A DNA stretch of 64,000 nt from contig CALURT010000006.1 of assembly GCA_944323245.1 (NCBI GenBank), forward strand, positions 47,222 through 111,221. Direction: 5' to 3'. Source of the stretch: an uncultured Bacteroidales bacterium (GTDB lineage Bacteria; Bacteroidota; Bacteroidia; Bacteroidales; UBA932). This document shows, in pieces, positions 1 to 8,066 of this stretch. The position numbers and the translations under genes were made by a program. The notes under the pieces are model-generated. The model did not search any database. It saw nothing but the letters and a program-made list of their open reading frames with translations, and was not told the origin of the DNA. Positions within the stretch are counted from its first letter, which is position 1. Each line of letters begins with the position of its first letter.

Positions 1-160
1 TCACGGTATCGACGACATCGTACCTGTTTACATTCTGCTGTCTTACCACAATATCCGCCGATGACAGACCCTCGATTTCAGCCTTGATACCTGCCGTCTT
101 CGCACAGGACACGGCTGCAAGCAAGGCAGCCCCTGCTATCGCTATTCTAAAGTTTCTCAT
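1..160 (-). CDS. Partial lipoprotein, probable DUF4369-type (N-terminus only)
   Basis: The first 53 codons of a gene that runs off the left edge. It starts at an ATG at 158-160, inside the last codons of the HIT gene (14-base overlap). The start encodes a basic n-region, a hydrophobic stretch and a lipobox LAAVSC with Cys19 as the probable lipidated residue, so the mature protein should be membrane-anchored. The following segment (IKAEIEGLSSADIVVRQ, then VNRYDVVDTV) resembles the N-terminal DUF4369 domain found in Bacteroidota thioredoxin-like lipoproteins (TlpA/AhpC-TSA type). No redox domain can be seen because the gene is cut, so the function is inferred only from this short stretch. Confidence 0.6.
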   Translation of the reverse strand, partial: MRNFRIAIAGAALLAAVSCAKTAGIKAEIEGLSSADIVVRQQNVNRYDVVDTV

Positions 161-551
161 ATTCCGACCTTATGGAGTCAGCTATCTGACGGAATCTTTC
201 CTGTGACAACTGTAGTTTTTCCTTTCTGAAATCCAGATCCTGCTCGCTCTGCAGCGGTACAAGATGGATATGAGTGTGCGGCACTTCCATCCCGAGGACG
301 GCTACACCCACCCTCTTGCAAGGAACAGCGGCCTTTATTGCCACGGCCACCTTCTTTGCAAATGCGCAAAGCCCGAGGTATGTCCTGTCGTCGAGATTGA
401 AAATGTAATCATTCTCCACATTTTTCGGAATCACCAATGTATGTCCTTCCACCATTGGATTGATGTCGAGGAAAGCATAGAATTCCTCCGATTCCGCCAC
501 CTTGTAGGACGGAATCTCACCATGCGCTATTTTGGTAAATATCGTAGCCAT
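147..551 (-). CDS. HIT family nucleotide-binding hydrolase
   Basis: A 134-residue histidine-triad protein. The motif VPHTHIHLVPL near residues 90-100 is the HxHxHxx signature in which the middle histidine attacks the alpha-phosphate of nucleotidyl substrates such as AMP-N-linked compounds. The N-terminal MATIFTKIAHGEIPSYKVAE segment is typical of the bacterial HinT-like branch, and full length is normal. It lies 4 bases downstream of greA on the same strand, so the two are probably cotranscribed, and its end overlaps the next lipoprotein start. The physiological substrate cannot be told from sequence. Confidence 0.93.
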   Translation of the reverse strand: MATIFTKIAHGEIPSYKVAESEEFYAFLDINPMVEGHTLVIPKNVENDYIFNLDDRTYLGLCAFAKKVAVAIKAAVPCKRVGVAVLGMEVPHTHIHLVPLQSEQDLDFRKEKLQLSQERFRQIADSIRSEYEKL

Positions 552-555
552 GCCG

Positions 556-1023
556 TCAGAGAGTTATATCCAATATTTCGAATTTCAATACGCCGGAAGG
601 CACCTTGGCCTCCACAATTTCACCTTTCGAATGCCCCATGAGCGCACGCCCGATAGGAGTGGTGGCGGCAAGTTTCCCTGCGGAAAAATCGGCCTCGCTC
701 TCCCCTACTAATGAAAATTCCATTATCTGCTTGGTAGCCAGGTTCTTCACTTTGACCTTGTTCAGCATCTGGACCTTCTCTGTGCCGATTTGGGATTCGT
801 CGATCACACGGGTGTTTGCGACAAGATCCTGCAATTTGGAAATCTTGAGCTCCAACAGGCCCTGAGCCTCTCTTGCAGCCTCATATTCAGCGTTTTCGGA
901 CAGGTCACCCTTATCTCTCGCCTCCGCTATCTGGGCGGAAATCACCGGACGCTGTGCGATGGCATCGGACAATTCCTTCTTGAGCTTGTCCAATCCGTCC
1001 TGTGTCATATAATGCAATGCCAT
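556..1023 (-). CDS. greA: Transcription elongation factor GreA
   Basis: A 155-residue full-length Gre factor. The N-terminal coiled coil carries the DLSENAEYEAA motif (about residues 40-50) whose acidic tip residues (Asp40, Glu43 region) enter the RNA polymerase secondary channel and stimulate cleavage of backtracked RNA. The C-terminal FKBP-like domain includes the conserved TPIGRALMGH stretch. It is the first gene of a probable greA-HIT unit. A TAnnTTTG box at 1099-1106 and a perfect 10-bp hairpin at 1057-1082 lie upstream, so the 5' region may be structured. Confidence 0.97.
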   Translation of the reverse strand: MALHYMTQDGLDKLKKELSDAIAQRPVISAQIAEARDKGDLSENAEYEAAREAQGLLELKISKLQDLVANTRVIDESQIGTEKVQMLNKVKVKNLATKQIMEFSLVGESEADFSAGKLAATTPIGRALMGHSKGEIVEAKVPSGVLKFEILDITL

Positions 1024-1056
1024 AATATTTTGGTTTTAATATACAACAATTAAAAT

Positions 1057-1082
1057 GAGTTCTGTGACGCTGCACAGAACTC
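1057..1082 (-). terminator. Perfect 10-bp hairpin between the 1134-1598 gene and greA
   Basis: GAGTTCTGTG (1057-1066) pairs exactly with CACAGAACTC (1073-1082) around a 6-base loop. Read on the minus strand it follows the end of the small membrane protein gene and is followed by only a weak T-rich tract (ATTTTAATTG), so it may be a weak terminator. It also lies between the -7 box at 1099-1106 and the greA start, so it could instead be a 5'-UTR structure of greA. Confidence 0.5.
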
Positions 1083-1098
1083 GCAAAAACAACTTATG

Positions 1099-1106
1099 CA
1101 AATATA
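1099..1106 (-). promoter_or_regulatory. Candidate -7 box of the greA promoter
   Basis: On the minus strand the sequence TATATTTG matches the Bacteroidota -7 consensus TAnnTTTG exactly. No clear TTTG -33 box is seen at 19-21 bases upstream. The predicted transcript would begin near 1092 and carry the hairpin at 1057-1082 in a leader of about 70 bases. Confidence 0.45.
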
Positions 1107-1133
1107 AAAAATTTTTCTTGAAATACCGCTATT

Positions 1134-1598
1134 TCAGAATTTAGGTTTCAGTATTTCGGAATAGATAATGAGTTTTTTCTTGTCGATGAAAGGTTTTTTC
1201 TCCGCAACCGCCTCATCTGCGGCAGGACTTCCGGTCTTCGGCTTGACGTTAGGGACCGGTTTTTCCACAGTCGGTCTTGCCGGCTGCATCTGATGTAGCG
1301 GCTTCGGGGCTGCCGGACGGGAGTGCGTTATGACAGGAGCAGGCTGAGCGGAGTGCGCCGTGGCAGGGGCAGGCTGACCGGCCGGAGCTCCGGCCGGTAC
1401 GGGCTGTTGCCCGTGCGGGTTCCCCGCAGCCTGCTCCCCGTCTTCCGAGGAGTCCTTGGAGTCGAACATTTCAGCCAAATCCTTCATCTTGCCGGCTGCA
1501 CCGGTCTTCCCGGCCGCCTTCAGGAGCTTCTCTATCAGTCCCGCCGCCATCGGCAGCACGACCAACAAAAGCGTCAGTATTGTTCCTAAATCGTCCAT
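1134..1598 (-). CDS. Small membrane-anchored Pro/Ala-rich protein, function unknown
   Basis: A 154-residue protein that I do not recognise as a named family. One hydrophobic segment lies at residues 4-22 (ILTLLLVVLPMAAG), followed by a Gly/Lys/Ala helix, an acidic patch (FDSKDSSEDGEQ) and a low-complexity Pro/Ala/His region (about 60-115) with repeated HSxPAP units. The C-terminus is basic and then ordered (KKKLIIYSEILKPKF), a pattern that looks conserved rather than random. It sits 13 bases after ribF on the same strand, so it is probably translated from the same mRNA. A single-pass protein with a cytoplasmic linker is the simplest reading. Confidence 0.7.
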   Translation of the reverse strand: MDDLGTILTLLLVVLPMAAGLIEKLLKAAGKTGAAGKMKDLAEMFDSKDSSEDGEQAAGNPHGQQPVPAGAPAGQPAPATAHSAQPAPVITHSRPAAPKPLHQMQPARPTVEKPVPNVKPKTGSPAADEAVAEKKPFIDKKKLIIYSEILKPKF

Positions 1599-1611
1599 AG
1601 TTGTCAGTTAT

Positions 1612-2511
1612 TCAATTGCCACCGCCTGCACGCAGGGATTCACAATAGAGCTTGTCCCGCTCCAACTGCGCCTTCAGCTGCGTGAAAGACCTGAATCTCA
1701 TTTCCTCACGTATTCTCTTCAAAAAGGTCACCCTTATGTCGAGCCCGTAAATATCCTCGTCGAAACCGAAGATGTTGGTTTCTATGGTCATGGCGTTGCA
1801 GGCTCCCACGGTAGGCCTCGTCCCTATGTTGCACATTCCGTAGAAATCTCCGCCCAAAGTCCTGACCTTCACGTAATAGACTCCTCCGGCAGGAACGAGT
1901 TTCAAAGGTTCGTAGAGCTGCATGTTGGCCGTCGGAAATCCGAGAACCCTTTTGCCGATCCTGTCACCGGAAACCACCACTCCGAACAGGGAATACTCGT
2001 ACCCGAGAAGTTCATTGGCCTTCGTCACGTCTCCCGTCTCCAACAGTTTCCGTATCTTGGTCGAACTCACGTCTATTCCGGACAACGATGTCTTCTTGTC
2101 CGTCATGTACACATCTAATCCCAATTTTTCCGCCACTGTTTTCACGCTCGCCGCATCCTTGGCATCCGAGCCCATCCTGTTGTCATATCCGAGGACGATG
2201 GCATCGGCGCCGAAGCGTCCGATAACGTACTCCCTGAGATAATCCTCCGTACTGAGAGAACTGAAAGACCTTGTAAAAGGCAGGACCTCCACCTTGTCCA
2301 CTCCGAGAGAAAACAGCATTTCCTTCTTTTCCTCCATGGAAGACAAGAGCCTCAGGTTCATTGCCTCCTGCTGAAGGACATTTCGGGGATGAGGCCAGAA
2401 TGTGATTATCCGGCTCTCCTCCCCTCTTTCCCTTGCGACTTCCACAAGCCGCCCTATTACATAACGGTGCCCGATATGGACACCGTCGAAAAATCCGGTC
2501 GCTACAACCAT
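1612..2511 (-). CDS. ribF: Bifunctional riboflavin kinase / FAD synthetase RibF
   Basis: A 299-residue two-domain enzyme that phosphorylates riboflavin to FMN and adenylylates FMN to FAD. The N-terminal nucleotidyltransferase domain opens with GFFDGVHIGH (about residues 6-15), the HxGH-type adenylyl-transfer motif, and includes the SSTKIRKLLETGDV loop. The C-terminal riboflavin kinase domain has GKRVLGFPTANM and the GVYYVKV strand. The start overlaps the end of the upstream glycogen fusion gene by 10 bases, which argues for translational coupling although the pathways are unrelated. Confidence 0.96.
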   Translation of the reverse strand: MVVATGFFDGVHIGHRYVIGRLVEVARERGEESRIITFWPHPRNVLQQEAMNLRLLSSMEEKKEMLFSLGVDKVEVLPFTRSFSSLSTEDYLREYVIGRFGADAIVLGYDNRMGSDAKDAASVKTVAEKLGLDVYMTDKKTSLSGIDVSSTKIRKLLETGDVTKANELLGYEYSLFGVVVSGDRIGKRVLGFPTANMQLYEPLKLVPAGGVYYVKVRTLGGDFYGMCNIGTRPTVGACNAMTIETNIFGFDEDIYGLDIRVTFLKRIREEMRFRSFTQLKAQLERDKLYCESLRAGGGN

Positions 2512-5500
2512 CTTACCAGTTCGAAATCCTGTCTGTGAGGCAGCAAAGGATTCTTGGCATAGATTCTGGCGGCCACCTGATACAGTCCTGCCGTATCAGG
2601 AAGCAGTGCGGCCTGGTACTTCACCACTCCGTCATTGCATTCCACAGGCTCGTATGTACATACCGTCCGGATGTGCAGTTTGCCCTTGGAGTCTGACGTT
2701 GCGAACAGAAGTTCCACTCCGATTTCGTCAGGGTTCAAATCACCTATATTCAATACCACTTCAGACTTGAATTCCTTGCCGAGAAGGATATCATCGTGCG
2801 AGCTGTCCGGCTTGGTGACTGAAACAAGGCCTACATTCTGCCACTCACGACGCATGCGTCGCTTCCAGTCGGCGATTTCACGGGCCTTGGCGAAGTTGTC
2901 GGCTGCCAATGTCTCGAATCTCTTTGACTGCGGTTCGTAATATTGTCTGATATAGTCGTCAAGCATCCTGTTGGTGGTGAAATTGCATGCCACCTGTGCT
3001 ATCGTGTTCTTGATATACTCTATCCAGTCGGAAGAACGTCCCGTTGACATGGTCAGATTATAGAAAATAGGTGCTATCTCATTCTCTATGGTCGTATATA
3101 TCGTGGCTGCGTCCAATTCGTCCTGATAGTTCTGGTCATCGTAGGTACGTTCCATAGGAAGTGCCCATCCGGCGCCCTTCTTATAGCCCTCAACCCACCA
3201 TCCGTCGAGTACGGAGAAATGCATCACGCCGTTCATGGCGGCTTTTTCTCCCGATGTTCCGGATGCCTCCAACGGACGGGTAGGATTGTTCATCCATACA
3301 TCCACGCCCTGTACAAGAAGTTTTGCAAGCGAAATGTCGTAATTCGGTACGAAGACGATTTTTCCGATGAACTGCTCCATCTTCGAAATGTCCACAATCA
3401 TCTTGATGAGATCCTGTCCGGCCTTGTCTGCAGGATGCGCCTTTCCGGCAAAGATGAACTGTACCGGTCTTTCCTTGTTGTTGACAATGGCGCTGAGCCT
3501 GTCAAGGTCGCGGAAGAGAAGATGTGCCCTCTTGTAGGTGGCGAACCTTCTTGCGAAACCTATCGTCAGCACGTCATCCCTGAGCGTTTCCTTGATGGTG
3601 ACTATCTGACGAGGAGAATAGTGGTTGGCTGCCGCTGGGTCTGACAATTTGTCCTTGATTGCTTCTATCAGCTTCTTTCTCAATTTGGTACGTACGGACC
3701 ATATTTCTTCGTCCGATACCTTGTAGATACCTTCGAAGCAAGTCTTGTCATAGTGATGTGTCTTGAATTCCTCACCGAATACCTTGGCATGCACTTCCTT
3801 CCATTCCGGAGCGGTCCACGTAGGATAATGGACTCCGTTGGTAACATAGCTGACATGAAGTTCCTCCGGAAGGTAACCCGGCCAGAGTTTGGCAAAGATG
3901 TCCCTGCTGACTTCGCCGTGAAGCCATGACACGCCGTTCACTTCCTGCGAAAGGTTGGCGGCAAGGAAACTCATGGAGAATTTTTCATTCTGATCGTTGC
4001 CGTTTATCTTGCCGAGGCCCATCATCGTCTCCCAGTCGATTTTCAGTCTTTCAGGATAATGTCCTATGTATTTCCTGAGAAGCCCCTCGTCGAAGGCGTC
4101 ATGTCCTGCAGGAACAGGGGTATGAGTGGTGAAGAGCGATGAGGAACGTACAAGTTCCAAAGCCTCCGGATAGTCCAGATTGTCGTTCTGGATATACTCT
4201 CTCAACCTTTCAAGTCCGGTGAATGCTGCATGGCCTTCATTGCAATGATATACCTGGGCGTCTATTCCGAGTTTTCTCAGGGCGCGGATACCTCCGACAC
4301 CGAGAAGAAGCTCCTGTTTGAGCCTGTTTTCCCAGTCGCCTCCGTAAAGATGATGTGTCACGGACCTGTCTTCCGGAAGATTGTCGTTATAGTCGGTATC
4401 CATAAGATAGAGTTCCGTCCTTCCCACGTCGACTCTCCAGAGACGTGCGTTGATGTTTCTTCCCGGGAAAGCCACGCTGACGGTCATCCAGTTGCCCTCG
4501 GCATCCCTTACCGGGCTTGCAGGAATCTTCATGAAATCCTGGGCGTCGTATTTCGACACCTGGTCGCCCTGGGACGACAGGATCTGGGTGAAATATCCGT
4601 ACCTGTACAGCAGACCTACTGCCACGAGGTTCACGTTCATGTCGCTGGTTTCCTTGAGATAGTCGCCTGCAAGGATTCCGAGACCGCCGGAGTAGATTTT
4701 AAGAGACGTGTCCAGACCGTACTCCATGCAGAAATAGGCTACAGAAGGATTGGTCCTTTTCGATTTCAGGGCCATGTATTCGTTGAATTCCGTCATCACG
4801 GTCTTCATTTCACCGAGGAAAGCCTCGTCCTTGGCAAGGGCCTGGAATTTCTTGTAGCTTACCTTGTCAAGCAGGGCAATCGGATTCTCGTTGGTCGCCG
4901 CCCATGCTTCCGGATCTATGGAGCGGAAGAGATTCTTGGCTTTCTCGTTCCAGCACCACCATAAGTTTCTTGATAATATTTCAAGATCTTTCAGACCGTC
5001 CGGCAGATGTCTTGTGACAAAAACGCTGTTCCAGGACGGTTCATTGACATTGATTTTCTTGTACTGCATCGATTTATCATTCCTGTCTTGAGGGAATGCT
5101 CCTTTTTCTGATATGACTTTGTTGAGAGCCTCCGAATAGGCCTCCTTATAATATACGATATTGTTTTCCCAAAGAGCTATTTCCGATACCTCCTTGGCAT
5201 TGTCCATGTAAAGTTTACGGTCCTCTTTCGACAGACCTGCGATTTCCTTTATCCTTTCGACCGTCTTGTCCACGACTTCGAAATAGTTCGAGTCGTTCCT
5301 GTCTATGACGGCAATACCCGGATGAGGCTTTTTATAATGCGAACGCACCCATAGGCCGAAACCGGCAAGGGTCGTGGTAAGCGTAGGGACGCTGAATGCG
5401 ACACTCTCCAACGGAGTGTATCCCCACGGCTCGTAATAGGAAGGGAACAGGGCAAGGTCGAGACCGATGAGGAGGTCGTAATATTTCATGTCGAAGACTC

Positions 5501-6740
5501 CGTCGTTACCGTTGAGATACGACGGGATGAAATATACCTTGACTTTGTCTCCCAAAGCATTCTTCAGGCCGAGCTGGTCCAAACGGTTCATGATGGTATC
5601 GTAATCCCTGTTCATCAGATAATGGGACGTCCTCGTCGTATAGCCAGACGGATTCCCCTGAAGTTTGGATACTAATTCCTTGTCAGGACCGTTGTGCCCC
5701 GACGGAATCATAATGAAAGCCTGGATGCTTTTCCCCTTGAAATCGGATTTGTTCAATTTGTCGAGGGAGTCTATGAACACGTCTATTCCCTTGTTCTTGT
5801 ATTCATATCTGCCGCCGATACCTATGAAAATGGAATTTTCGGGAACTTCTTCTCCCGACATGGCGGCTGCCACCTCTATGAGACGGTTCCTTGCAGCCGT
5901 CCTGACCGACTTGTATTCAGCGTCGGCCGGTATAAAACTTTTTTCAAAGCCGTTCGGAGTGATGACATCCACATCCCTGCCGAGGAACTGCTTGCATTCG
6001 GCCGCAGTAATGTCGCTCACGGTCGTAAAAATATCGGCATTTGCCGCAGAATGCTTCTCCAAGGAATGTCTTGCCACGACATTGAACTCCCGGGCTTTGT
6101 CATCGCCGTTGTAATTCTTCATATTGTCATACAACGGCAGGTTGTTGCCTGCTATGCAGCGGCCTATGACTGTAGCATGCGTCGTAAAGACCGTAGCGAT
6201 AGGCAAGGCTGATTTCTTGATATACAAAAGTCCCGCACCTGTCATCCACTCATGGAACTGTGCCACGACCTTGTCCGCCCGTGAAAGATTGTATCTGTAG
6301 AAACTTTCAATCACCTTTCCCGCGGAATAGCCGAAAAGCGCCGATTCCACATAATCCCAACTTCCCGTCAGGGAATCGACCCCGAAATTCAGCCAATAAT
6401 CCGTAAGTATTTTAGATTTATTGGTAATGAACTGCTTGAAGTCGACCAAAATCGCCACAGGAGTACCGGGGACGTTCCACCGTCCTATTCTTATTCTCAA
6501 GCCTTCCGAAGCCGCCTGAGCTTTCCAGTCCCTGTATAGAACGGGGTCTTCTATAAAGTCGGGATTGCTCTCCTCCGCATTCATCCACACATCCGGACCT
6601 ATCAGAATGTGGTGTCGCTTTAATTCAGTTTTAAGGTAGAGGGATTTGGTGGCAATCACCGTATAAATACCCCCTACCTTATTACAGACCTCCCAGCTCA
6701 CCTCAAAAAGATAATCCGGTCTGATCATCTCTTTATCCAT
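2502..6740 (-). CDS. Glycogen synthase (GT3)-alpha-glucan phosphorylase (GT35) fusion
   Basis: A 1,412-residue protein with two opposing activities of glycogen metabolism. Residues 1 to about 550 are a GT3 glycogen synthase of the animal/yeast type: the start has the sugar-nucleotide loop (SWEVCNKVGGIYTV, about 14-27) and the acceptor-side motif SYYEPWGYTPLES near residue 435. From about residue 570 a GT35 phosphorylase begins (HLPDGLKDLEILSRNLWW); it carries GTSGEKAAMNG with Lys1166 as the expected pyridoxal-phosphate lysine. GT3 enzymes normally use UDP-glucose, unlike bacterial GlgA. An internal Met558 lies at the junction. It directly abuts the GH57 gene. I believe such fusions occur in other Bacteroidota, but both domains being active here is inference. 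Confidence 0.93.
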   Translation of the reverse strand: MDKEMIRPDYLFEVSWEVCNKVGGIYTVIATKSLYLKTELKRHHILIGPDVWMNAEESNPDFIEDPVLYRDWKAQAASEGLRIRIGRWNVPGTPVAILVDFKQFITNKSKILTDYWLNFGVDSLTGSWDYVESALFGYSAGKVIESFYRYNLSRADKVVAQFHEWMTGAGLLYIKKSALPIATVFTTHATVIGRCIAGNNLPLYDNMKNYNGDDKAREFNVVARHSLEKHSAANADIFTTVSDITAAECKQFLGRDVDVITPNGFEKSFIPADAEYKSVRTAARNRLIEVAAAMSGEEVPENSIFIGIGGRYEYKNKGIDVFIDSLDKLNKSDFKGKSIQAFIMIPSGHNGPDKELVSKLQGNPSGYTTRTSHYLMNRDYDTIMNRLDQLGLKNALGDKVKVYFIPSYLNGNDGVFDMKYYDLLIGLDLALFPSYYEPWGYTPLESVAFSVPTLTTTLAGFGLWVRSHYKKPHPGIAVIDRNDSNYFEVVDKTVERIKEIAGLSKEDRKLYMDNAKEVSEIALWENNIVYYKEAYSEALNKVISEKGAFPQDRNDKSMQYKKINVNEPSWNSVFVTRHLPDGLKDLEILSRNLWWCWNEKAKNLFRSIDPEAWAATNENPIALLDKVSYKKFQALAKDEAFLGEMKTVMTEFNEYMALKSKRTNPSVAYFCMEYGLDTSLKIYSGGLGILAGDYLKETSDMNVNLVAVGLLYRYGYFTQILSSQGDQVSKYDAQDFMKIPASPVRDAEGNWMTVSVAFPGRNINARLWRVDVGRTELYLMDTDYNDNLPEDRSVTHHLYGGDWENRLKQELLLGVGGIRALRKLGIDAQVYHCNEGHAAFTGLERLREYIQNDNLDYPEALELVRSSSLFTTHTPVPAGHDAFDEGLLRKYIGHYPERLKIDWETMMGLGKINGNDQNEKFSMSFLAANLSQEVNGVSWLHGEVSRDIFAKLWPGYLPEELHVSYVTNGVHYPTWTAPEWKEVHAKVFGEEFKTHHYDKTCFEGIYKVSDEEIWSVRTKLRKKLIEAIKDKLSDPAAANHYSPRQIVTIKETLRDDVLTIGFARRFATYKRAHLLFRDLDRLSAIVNNKERPVQFIFAGKAHPADKAGQDLIKMIVDISKMEQFIGKIVFVPNYDISLAKLLVQGVDVWMNNPTRPLEASGTSGEKAAMNGVMHFSVLDGWWVEGYKKGAGWALPMERTYDDQNYQDELDAATIYTTIENEIAPIFYNLTMSTGRSSDWIEYIKNTIAQVACNFTTNRMLDDYIRQYYEPQSKRFETLAADNFAKAREIADWKRRMRREWQNVGLVSVTKPDSSHDDILLGKEFKSEVVLNIGDLNPDEIGVELLFATSDSKGKLHIRTVCTYEPVECNDGVVKYQAALLPDTAGLYQVAARIYAKNPLLPHRQDFELVRWL

Positions 6741-8057
6741 CTATTTCTCTTTCTTTTTTACTGTTTTCTTTGCAGCCTGCTTTTTCGTTGTCGGCTTGGC
6801 AGCCTTTGCTGTCTTTGCCTTGGCCGTTTTCGCCGGTTTTTCGGCTGCAAAGTTAGCATCAGAAACGAGAATTGCATCATCTACCCTCAAAATAAAATCG
6901 CTGAGAACATTCATATAATTTATAAATGCCTCATACGGAGTATCATACGGGTTGAAATATTTGTGCACGGCGCCATCCGAGAAGAACTTCGTACACATAT
7001 AATAGAAATGGTCGCTTTCCTGCAGGTGGCCGAAATCCGACCAGAGGTCCTCGTTGTTGATCATGGAAAGCTTTTCAATTACGCTGTACAGTTTTCTGAA
7101 AGCATCGTTCTGCAGGTCGTTGCCGAGCCATGCCGTCACATCGCGTTCCTCGTCGGCCCATGAAATAGGATCCGGAACATCCAATGTCGCTACCGCCTTG
7201 TGCTTTTTGGCAGCTTCGGTAGGTGTCACGAATTCGAATTCCCCGTCCTTGATGACCACTTCAGGGAAATACCTCATGAAATCGAAGATGCCGCTCTGAG
7301 CCTTCTGGTGCTCGCCGAAAGTCTCGTAATCCATGAAAAGATTGACTATTTCGTCGTTCTGTGCGGCTGCCTTGATCCATCCGAGATACTTTTCTCCGGT
7401 CAACGGCCAGTCTGACCAGTTCCTGTCAGAAAATCTGAAAGCTATGTCATCGCTCAAAGTGGAATTCTTCAGAAGGAGCTTCAGGTCAGGAGCGAGGGCG
7501 CCGGAATAAATGTAATTCGGGCTCTTCCATCCCAATACATGCTTTGCACCTTCCGTAAGCATGGTCTTGAATCCCATTTCATATACCATCGAACCGATTT
7601 CATCGGAATAAATCAGCTCGGTGTTCCTGAAAGCCTTGGGAGTTACTCCGAAATAATGCTCGATGGTAGCCTTGTGCTTCATCACCTGATGTCTGAACTC
7701 GGCTGGAGAAGCAAGGGAAGCCAATGAGTGATAATATGTTTCAGACAAAAATTCAACGCATCCCGTATCGGCGAGTTTCCTGAAACTCTCGATCACTTCC
7801 GGAGCATACCTGTCGAACTGCTCGATGACGGAGCCGGAAATGGAGAAAGCCACCTTGAACTTGCCCTTGTTGGCCTTGATAAGGTCAAGCAGCAATGCGT
7901 TGGTCGGTATATAGCATCTCTGCGCAACGCGTCTCAGGATAGTCCTGTTGGCGAAATCATCATAATAGTGAGAGTCCTTGCCGATATCGAAGAATCTGTA
8001 CAGTCTCAATCTGTTCGGCTGATGGACCTGAAAATACATACAAATACTTTTTTTCAT
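6741..8057 (-). CDS. GH57 family alpha-amylase / glucanotransferase
   Basis: A 438-residue family 57 glycoside hydrolase acting on alpha-1,4-glucans, probably glycogen. The family motifs are visible: HQP at residues 12-14, FRNTE with Glu147 as the expected nucleophile, and MDYETFGEH with Asp243 as the expected acid/base. No signal peptide is present, so it should work in the cytoplasm with the neighbouring glycogen enzymes. From about residue 405 the domain gives way to a strongly basic Lys/Ala/Thr tail (for example KTAKAKTAKAAKP), not part of the GH57 fold. Its stop codon directly precedes the start of the synthase-phosphorylase gene. Confidence 0.93.
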   Translation of the reverse strand: MKKSICMYFQVHQPNRLRLYRFFDIGKDSHYYDDFANRTILRRVAQRCYIPTNALLLDLIKANKGKFKVAFSISGSVIEQFDRYAPEVIESFRKLADTGCVEFLSETYYHSLASLASPAEFRHQVMKHKATIEHYFGVTPKAFRNTELIYSDEIGSMVYEMGFKTMLTEGAKHVLGWKSPNYIYSGALAPDLKLLLKNSTLSDDIAFRFSDRNWSDWPLTGEKYLGWIKAAAQNDEIVNLFMDYETFGEHQKAQSGIFDFMRYFPEVVIKDGEFEFVTPTEAAKKHKAVATLDVPDPISWADEERDVTAWLGNDLQNDAFRKLYSVIEKLSMINNEDLWSDFGHLQESDHFYYMCTKFFSDGAVHKYFNPYDTPYEAFINYMNVLSDFILRVDDAILVSDANFAAEKPAKTAKAKTAKAAKPTTKKQAAKKTVKKKEK

Positions 8058-8066
8058 ATTGCGTTT

